Positions 1-9,000 of a stretch of DNA of 11,216 nucleotides are shown piece by piece. This DNA comes from Calditrichaeota bacterium AABM5.125.24 (GTDB lineage: Bacteria > Electryoneota > AABM5-125-24 > Hatepunaeales > Hatepunaeaceae). Location: contig MWJR01000174.1 of the NCBI GenBank assembly GCA_002127415.1, positions 1 to 11,216 of the forward strand, written 5' to 3'. Positions within the stretch are counted from its first letter, which is position 1. Each line of letters opens with the position of its first letter. The position numbers and the translations under genes were made by a program. The notes under the pieces were generated by a model that was not told where the DNA came from, did not search any database, and was given only the letters and a program-made list of their open reading frames with translations.

Positions 1-2
1 GG

Positions 3-3000
3 GTAACGGCCGATATGTCGCTCAGCGTAACCTCCCCTTCGATCCTGGCCAACGGGATGGACACAACCTGCGTCATTGCGCGTCTACTCGACACGGAGGG
101 ATCGCAGAGCGGAGTGAGTGTGAGGTTTGAGACCACGGCCGGCAGCTTCGCGGGCCAGAGAATCGCTTACGCCAATACGGATGCCGGCGGTCAGGCTGAG
201 GTGCTGCTCACAGCTCCCTCTTCGACCGCCACCATCGTGGCCACCGTCACCGCTACGGTAGAGGATTCGGCCGCCGCCATTTCAGGACTTCAGGTCTCAG
301 ACCTGGGGCCTCGGTTTATGGGGTTCAGGAACTATGAATCCCGGATCAAGAGGCATATATCGCAACGGACGGCGGGGATGGATATCGAGGCCAGCGCCTT
401 TGTCACCTTCCGGGGTGTTTCGGTGCAGGTTGAGGCATCGCCGGCGTTAATCCCCGGTGATGGACGGGGCACGGCTGAGATCAGAGCCGTGGTCAAGGAG
501 GAGAACCGGCAGGCTGTAGCCGGAGCCCGGGTGACCTTCTCGGCCGAATTGGGGAGCATCCCAGGGTCGGCGGTCACCGACGAATCCGGTGTGTGCACCG
601 TTACCCTGACCTCTGCCGATGCGCCCGGTGTCAGTGACCTGATTATCGCGGGATACGGGCCGGAGCTGGCCGACTCGGTGATGGTTGAATACGCTGAAGC
701 CGTGAGCGTGATTGAGATGTCAGCCTCACCGGGCAGCTGCCTGGCAGACGGCGTCAGCGGGACGCAGGTTACGGCTACAGTCCTGGGTGGAACGGGCGAG
801 CCGACGGCCGGGATCGAGGTCAGCTTCGTGAGCGATGCAGGTCTACTTTCATCGGACAGGGCTGTCACCGACCAGAACGGCAACGCCACCATAACGCTCA
901 CCGGGCCGGCAGGCCTGGTCGATAGAGCCGTGACGGTGTGGGGGGAGGTCTCGGAGGAGGCCTTAGGCCTCGGGCCTCAGGCTTCAGGCTTCAGGCCTCG
1001 GGCCTCAGGCTTCAGGACCTTGATTTCAGTAATAGGTATTCAGGAATCACTAATCAGGAATCAGACTTCAACACCACAGCGCGATAGGTCTGTCCGCGCA
1101 GCTCGCACAGTAGTTATGCCGCATCTGATGTCCCTTTCGGACTCGGTGACGGTCATCGCCAGGGGGATGCAGGTCAGGCTCACGGTCAATCCGGACTCGA
1201 TCATCGCCCGCACTGACGCTACGGCTGCGGTCGCCGTCCGGGTCTTTGAGACAACTTCAGGAAACCCGGTTGCCGGTGATGTAGTGAGGTTCTCGACCAC
1301 CCTGGGGTCGATCCCAGGTTCCCAGCAGCTGGACGCGGACGGCCGGGCTCAGGTGACCTTCAGGGCCGGCGAGGAGACCGGCCTGGCGGAGATAGTGGCT
1401 CGCTACGGCCCGGAGCACAGGGACAGCGCTGCGGTGGCGCTTCTTCCCACCATAGGCGGGCTGGAGGTGTTTGCCGACCGGCCCTCTATGCTGGCCGGGG
1501 GCATCGACAGCGCCCTTGTGACTGTATTTGTCACCGACGCACTGGGAGGGGCTTCACCCGGAGCACGGGTGCAGTATGAGAATGACTTCCAGCCCGGGGT
1601 TTGCCGCACCTGGGCGGATGAAAACGGACAGGCTCAGTTCATCATCGTCTCGCCTCCGGTCGAGGTGGACACGGTGCTGAGGGTGACCGTAACGACCGCG
1701 GATCTGAGCGAGGTGCTCACGATAGGCCTGAATTCCGTTACCCGTATTATAACAGTCCAGGAGGACAGTCTGTCGGCCGGCAGCCAGAACCCCGTGGAGG
1801 TAACCTTCCAGGCCTATGAGGCTGCAACCCGTCGGCCGGTCACGGGGGATACCATCTGGTTCAGCGCTGCATGGGGGGTGGTGCAGCCATGGGCAGTCCT
1901 GGATGGCAGCGGCTTCTGCCGGACCAGCTTCCTGGTCGGAGACGAACCTGCCACGGCCTGGGTTTATGGTAGGCTCGGGACCCTCGATCTGGACTCGGTA
2001 AGGATTGAGCTTCTCGATCCGGTGGCGAAGGTCGGTCTCAACTCGGGGAGGTCTTCCATCCTGGGCGACGGACTCGACACCACCGTTGTCATCGTGCAGG
2101 TGACCAATATCATAGACCAGCCCACGCCGGGCGTGTGGGTTCAGTTCGAGGCTGAGGGGGGATACGTCACCCACGCAGCAGCCGTTACCGATGAGGAGGG
2201 CACAGCCCTTACCACCTTCAGAAGTGTCGGAGGAACCGAGAACCGGCAGGGGGTAGTCAGAGTTACAGCTTTCTCGCCGCTGACATTCACAGGTATGGGT
2301 GAACCGGTTTCCACCGAGATAGAAAGTGAGTTTTTAGATACTGATCCAGTTCAATCGGGAGGGATTGGTAGTTCTATCAACCCTGATTTCCGCCTGAGGC
2401 GGAAGGCAGACAGGAATGTCCGCGCTACTGGTGGCGATATAGGACGGAACGCGGACAGGAGTGTCCGCGCTACCGGACTCAGTTCGAGGGCGATTGATCC
2501 GCGCTTCAACCGGGCACGACCCCGGTATATGGCTGAGATTATGCAGGTTGTGGACAGCCTGACGGTCGAATTGCGCGGTGTCACCCTGGAGATAAGGACC
2601 AACCCGCGGACAATCTATGCCGACGGCCGCAGCAAGGCCGGGGTCAACATCCAGCTGGCTGAGACCACCAACCGCGTTGCGATAGCCGGCGCGACCATCC
2701 GGCTCGGAGCCACTCTGGGCGCCATCCGCGCTGCAGGCATAACCGACGCCTACGGCACCCTGGTGGACAGCCTCACCGCTGGAATTGAGACCGGTGTCAG
2801 CATTGTTCAGGCTGCCTATGGGGAGGGGATAGCCGCCGTTGATACCGTGCTGTTCACCCACGATCCGGAGCGGCTGTTCGTCATCTTCGAGATCGATCCC
2901 GACGAGGTCCAGGCCGACGGGCAGTCAGAGGTCAACCTGAGGGCGCGCGTGGTTGATGTGCAGGGCAGGGCCGTGGAAGGTATCGAAGTTCGGTTTTCAG

Positions 3001-6000
3001 TCGAGGGGTCGGTCACGGTGCTGGTCGATGCCGATGAACACCGGAATGTGACCCGGTGGGAGAACACCTTCCGGGTGGAAGACCCGGAAGGTGTCGATGA
3101 GCTGCGTGTCCAGCTCCAGTTACTGGACGTGGACAGTCCCGATACCCGCTTCCTGATTAACCGAACGCCTTCGGGTGAGGTGGAGCTGCCTCAAGGGGAG
3201 CTGTGGCGGGATGCGTTTGTCACCTTACCCTCCGACCAGCTCTTCGGAGGTGTGAATCGGATAGAGATTGTTGGGGGGATGGAGGGGGATCTGGCCGACC
3301 ATTTCTCGGTCAGCGGGATCAGGCTTGCAACGGTCGGCAGCCATTTCATTGACGAGACTACAACCGATGAGGAAGGCTGGGCCGGTGCGGTGTTGACTGC
3401 CGACCGGACCGCGGCAAGTATGATGCTGAAGGCTTCGTTGGTGGTTAATCCTGACCGTTCGGCAATAGAATGGCTTACACTGCTGCCTGGAGAACCTTCA
3501 CAGTTGCTGATAGCATCGGTTGAGGACACCCTGCTGGCAAGCGGGTTCGACCAGACGGAGGTTCTGACGCTGGTTACCGACGAATATGGCAACCCCGTCG
3601 GTGAGGACTATCTTGTCACCTTTGATGTCGATACAGCCGGCAGCATCGAGCCCGCCGAGGCTCGCACACTGGGTGACGGCTCAGCGGGAGCCAGGTTCGT
3701 CTCCCCGGTGGCGGACGAGGATGTCACCAGTGCAGTAACAGCTGAGTGTGAGGGTGCTGAAGGGAGCTGGCCGATAGTGCTCAAGGCGACTACCCTTCGC
3801 TTATCAGATCCGCCGGACAGGCTCCTGGCAGACGGCGCTTCACGAACCAACATCAACGCTACCCTGCGTCTCGCCGGCGGCGCACCTGTTGAGGGGCGCA
3901 GGATAGATTTCGAGACCACCCACGGTTCGATAACTCCGTTTGCGCTGACCGACGACATAGGTATGGCCACAGCGACCCTTACCGCTGCCGACAGCCCGGA
4001 TACGGCTGTTATAACGGCCTCATTCGGGCCGTTTATCAGCGAAGAGACGGAGCTCGCGTTCGCCCCGGTGATTGGGGATGTGGAGCTGTCCGCCGACCCG
4101 GTCAGTATCCGCGGCGACGGCATCGACAGCGGTGTCGTTACGGTTACCGTGACCGACGGGATAGGCGAGCGGGCCGCCGGGATGAAGGTTGACATCGAGA
4201 CGGACCAGGGCAGGTTGTCCTCCGACCGGGTTGTAACCGACAATAACGGCAAAGGAAGCGTTACGTTGACCGGCATACCCTCAGTGGAGAACGACACCGT
4301 TAGAGTCATAGCGTCCGTGGTGGGACACGAGATGGTGGATACGTTAGATGTCGTTCTGAGGGGGGTTACCGTCACAGTTGAGGCCGATGCCGACAGTCTT
4401 CCTGCCAATGGGGTGTCCACCGCCAGGGTGACGGCGCGGGTGAGGGAGACAACCACCGGCAACCCGGTGGCAGTGGGACGGGTGAGCTTTACCGCTGACA
4501 TCGGAAGTATCACAGCCGCCGCCGACATCGCCGAGAACGGGGTGGCTGAAGCGACCTATACCGTTCCGCAGGACACCGGCACGGCCACCATCGGCGTGAT
4601 ATATGTGGAGGGGTTGTCGGCTGAGACCGAGATTATCCTGGTTGATCGAGCTGCGGCGCTGGCGCTCGAGATGTCTCCGCAGTCGATCCTGGCTGACGGG
4701 GTTCAGGCGGCTGATGTTGTGGTTCGGTTGACCGATCCGTGGGGTGGCCCGGCCCCCGATGAGTTGGTGGCCATAGATTTCGACGGGCCCGGCGTGGTGG
4801 AGCCGAATATGGGTTATACAGATGCCGACGGCACCTTTGAGGCAGTGGCGAGGGGCCTGGCTTCAGTGTCCAATGGCCGATTGTCGATCAAGGTCGAGGT
4901 GCGCGACGGGAGGTTCAGTCAGGTCGATACCCTCAAGCTGCGCGGGGTGACCTTCACCGTGTCTGCCTCCCCTGAGGTCATCCCCGGCGACGGCGAGGCT
5001 ACCTCAACCATCACCGCTCAGGCGCGTGAGACTGTTACCGGACATGCCATCATCGGCGACACGGTTCGCTTCTCCAGCACAGCCGGTGTTATTGCGGCGA
5101 TGGTTCGGCTGGACGAGACCGGTCGCGCCGTAACCGAGCTGATCAGCGGACGCGAACCGGCCATCGCCACGGTGGCAGCCATCTTCGGCGACCAGCTTAC
5201 CGATACCACCCAGGTGGCATTCTCCGGACGGTTCAGCTATCTGAGCTCCAGGATTGGACGTGAGGAGATGCTGGCCGACGGCGTCGATACCGCCCTGATT
5301 GTGGCTACCCTCAGGGATACGCTGGGACATCCGGTTGAGGGAACCTCGATACATTTCAGTGTGCTTGACGATATGGGGGTGGTTTCGGCTGATTCTGTCG
5401 CCACCGACGGGCAGGGGATCGCGACTGTAACCTACCGGAGCACTGCTTCGGATGTGGATAAGCAGGCACGCGTAAGGGCCTTTGTCGGGGGGTTGAGCGA
5501 CACGGTTGCGACGACTCTGCAGGGCGTGACGGTCTCGGTCTCGGTCGAGCCCGACAGCCTTCCTGCCAACGGCCTGGCTACGGCTGAGGTGACCGTCAGG
5601 GTGCAGACTACCGGCGGCAATCCGATAGTAGGACGGACGGTTCTATTCGCGGTTAGCGATGGTGAGATCCCCATCTCTGCCGAGCTGGACGATCAGGGGA
5701 GGGCTACCGTGACCTTGACCGCAGCGGAGTCTCCAGGTGAAGCAACGATTTCGGTTAGGTTCGGCAGGACCCTTACCGCCGAGGCGGATATCGTCTACGT
5801 GGAGCCCATAGGCTCACTGACGGTAGGGGTTGAGCGCGAGCGTCTGTTGGGGGATGGACTGGAGTGTATTCAGGTAACGGCGCAGGTGCTCGATGAGTTG
5901 AACGACCCAGCACCGGGGATTCGGGTGGACTTCAGCGCACCTGACGGCGGACGGGTCGAGCCGGAGACCGCCGAGACCGATGATGACGGACTGGCGCAGG

Positions 6001-9000
6001 TAAGCTTCGTCGGATTTGCCTCCCGGGCGGATAGCGTTCTGTCGGTTGAGGCAGAGGCTGCAGGCGGTGCCGGTGACGCGGTGGATATCCAGTTGCTCGG
6101 GATTATCACCGTTATATCGTCCAGACCGACCGAGCTGCCCGCCAATGGCATAGCGACCGCTGTGGTCAGCCTGAGAGCGTCCGAGACGACCGCTCACAAT
6201 CCTCTGTCCGGGCACACCGTGACCTTCAGCGCCGACCTGGGCACAATCAACCGGAGTGCCGAGCTCGATACCTCCGGCGTGGCAAGGGTCATCTTCACGG
6301 CGCCAGGCGAACCGGGCGATGCGACCATCGGTGCGGTTCTTGGCGACACGCTGTTATCGATCCTTACCCTGCCATGTCTGCTCTCGCAGCCTGAAAATGT
6401 GATGTTCTCCGTTGTGCCGAGAACGGTCTCGGTAGGCGGGGTGGGCAGGAACGCATCGGCGACGCTGACTGCAGAGGTCACCGACGACGACGGGCAGCCG
6501 GTCCCGGATGGCTGCCGGATAATCCTTCTGGTGATCCCGGATATAGGTGTTCACTTTGCCGGTGGTGCGGATACACTGGCGGTCGAGACTGAAGGTGGAA
6601 TCATAGAGGCGACGGTAACCGCCGGTGATGAGACCGGAACGGTTAATTTCGAGGCGTTGTTTGAGGGGGGGCTGCTTGCGACTGGCGGCGAGTTGATAGT
6701 CCTGGCCGGCCCCCCCGCCCGGATAACCGTTACCTGTGATCTGGGAACTATACATCATCCGGCCGCCGGCATATCGGCCTTCCCGGTAGCGGCCATAGTG
6801 GCCGACCGGTTTACCAACCCGGTTGAGGATTCGACGACGGTGCGATTCTCCGTCATTCCCGACACAGTGGCTCAGATTACCGCAGTCGGCTATACCATCG
6901 GCGGAGTGGTCTCAACCCCGGTTGCCCCGGTGGACTATCCGAGAGGCGTCTGGCTGACCTTTGACGACGATTATGCCGGTGAAGAGGTCTGGCTCAGGGC
7001 CTCGGCGGGGGGTGGAGATGCGGTTGATTCGGCGCGTGTGATTCTGCCCGGAGCCGTCGTAGGTGGCGAGCCCGTCCGTATGGAGGTGTGGACTAATACG
7101 GATGCGGTTCCCGCCGACGGCAACTCGACGGTGCAGGTCACAGTTCGGCTGTTCGACGACGAGGGGCAGGAGGTGGCCGATATGACCGAGGTGACCCTGA
7201 CCGCCGACCTGGGCAGCGTCCAGAGCCCGCGCTATACAGCCGGCGGCGAGGTTGCCAGCCTCTACCGTGCCGGGAGGGTGACCGGCGTCGATACAATCAG
7301 GATAGTCTCGGGTGCGGCCCAGGATTCGGTCCTGATCCGCCTTAACCCCGGACCGCCCGCCACGATCGAGCTGACGGTTGAGAACCGCGAACTGAGGGCC
7401 AACGGCGTCGCCGCAACCAATGTAATAGCCCTCGTGCGCGACCGGTTCGAGAATCTGGTGGCTCCAGGAACCAGCGTGAGCTTCACGACCGAACTGGGAC
7501 GTATCACTCAGGTCGCTATGACTGATTCTTCCGGGGAGGCGACCGCCCGTCTGACAGCCGGACTGGAGACCGGCGTGTCGCTGATAACGGCTTCCAGCGG
7601 CGGCGCTTCGTCCCAGACCTCGGTCAGGTTTGTATCGGGCGGGCCGGACGGGATTGTGATTGTCAGTATCAACCGGGATGCAATCGGGGTCAGGGGTTCC
7701 GGATCGGTCGAGACCGCTACACTGGTCTTCGAGGTGCGGGACGACAGGGGCGTTCCTCTGGACGCCCAGCACCCGGTGCTGGTGGATTTCAACATTAACG
7801 GCCCGTCGCGGGTCATCGATCCGGCTGAGTCCTCTGAGGATTCGGTGGCATTCCTGAAACCTGCCGCCGATTCGACAGACGAGTTGGGCCAGGTGGCGGT
7901 GACCCTCAATTCTGGCTACTTTGCGGGCGCGGTCGAGATCACCGCATCCGTCGGGGACACAATCACCGGTGAGGCAATAGCGGTGGCCATTCACGGCGGC
8001 CCGCCCGATGAGGATCACTTCACGCTCATAACCGAGCGCTGCGTGCTGACCGGCATCTACGGAACCCCGGTTGATACCACGGTTCTTACCGCTGCGGTGG
8101 GCGACCGTTTCTCGAATCCGACCGTTCACGGCACCGTAGTGCGCTTCTCGTCAACCGGCGGTTATATCGAGGGCTCGGCCCGCACCGATTCGCTCGGGTT
8201 GTGCAGTGCCATACTCAGGACGGTCAATCCGTGGCCTGTGGATGGGGTGGATACCATAACCGCCCAGACCGTCGATTGGCAGAACCAGGAGATCACCACC
8301 AGCAACATCGTTCTGGTAACCGGTCCGACCATAATCTCGTTCGACACCACCGACGGCTGGCAGCTTCCGTTCGGCAGCTTCAGGGACCTGAGCGTGACCG
8401 TGGCCGACACCTTCGATCATCCGTTAGTGGCTGGAACCACCGTCCTGATAGAGATAACCGGGCTCGACGCTCAGGGTGAGGATGTGGAGGGTCTGGTGCT
8501 GACAGGTGATGCCACCGAGGATCCGTATGTGGCGCCCGAATGCGGCCAGCGTTCAACCTTCAACGTGCGGGTGTTCAACTATGTGAGCGGCCTCGACGGT
8601 GCCCTGATAACCCTGACCGTGACTGTTACTTCGCGCAACGGCGACCGTGTGGCAGAGCTGCACGGCCTGGCGCTGGGGCAGGCGCTGTCCACCTCTCAGT
8701 CGAGGGTGGTGCTTTCGCCGGATGAGATTATCGCCGACGGTGCGGATGAATCGAACATAAACATCACCCTCTATGACACCCTGGGTATCGCCATTCCGGG
8801 CGTGCCCCCTGACGAGGTAACAGTGACCGTTACCGGTGGAGAGCCGCTGGTGACACCGCCCGATGCACCGTCTGACGATCAGGGACGGATGGGCGCTTTG
8901 GTGGTGGGTCGCAGCATTGGACTGGGGACGGTGGAGGTTCGGGTGGACGGCCAGCTCCTCGATGACCAGCCGGTGTTGAGCTTCGTTCCCGGTCCTCCGG

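Larger units (their letters stand above)
18..6389 (+). other. Domains 1-19: alternating two-type Ig-like dyads
   Basis: By eye the approximate domain starts are 18, 417, 702, 1170, 1461, 1746, 2031, 2583, 2877, 3495, 3792, 4080, 4368, 4659, 4950, 5241, 5526, 5814 and 6102. Two types mostly alternate. Type A opens with motifs such as I-L-A-D-G-V-D-T and closes with D-T/S-L-x-V-x-L-R-G-V. Type B opens with L-P-A-N-G or I-P-G-D-G, carries R-E-T-T-x-G-N-P-V, and closes with Y/F-G-x-x-L-x-D-x-x-x-V-x-F. Typical domains are about 285-295 bp; domains 1, 3, 7 and 9 are longer because of insertions. The alternation loosens around domains 9 and 10. DNA of same-type copies has diverged considerably (compare 4390-4410 with 5550-5570), so the dyads look old. 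Boundaries are approximate to about ten residues. Confidence 0.8.

Noticed and set aside
15..17. ATG at 15 as the true start of the giant gene
   Set aside because: The frame is open to the left edge, the preceding codons continue the Ig pattern, and no ribosome site or signal peptide is present.
960..2546. CRISPR-like array
   Set aside because: The repeats are few, of different kinds and irregularly spaced, they are translated in frame, and no cas gene is present.
7767..7781. 7-bp palindrome CAGCACCCGGTGCTG in coding DNA
   Set aside because: Arms this short are expected by chance in 11 kb of GC-rich coding sequence, and it does not interrupt the domain pattern.
6912..8129. Long open frame on the minus strand (405 codons), with many shorter minus-strand frames across 332-9805
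   Set aside because: These lie opposite the giant gene in GC-rich, repetitive-motif DNA. Their translations are low-complexity, without family features or ribosome sites, while the plus strand shows continuous Ig motifs.
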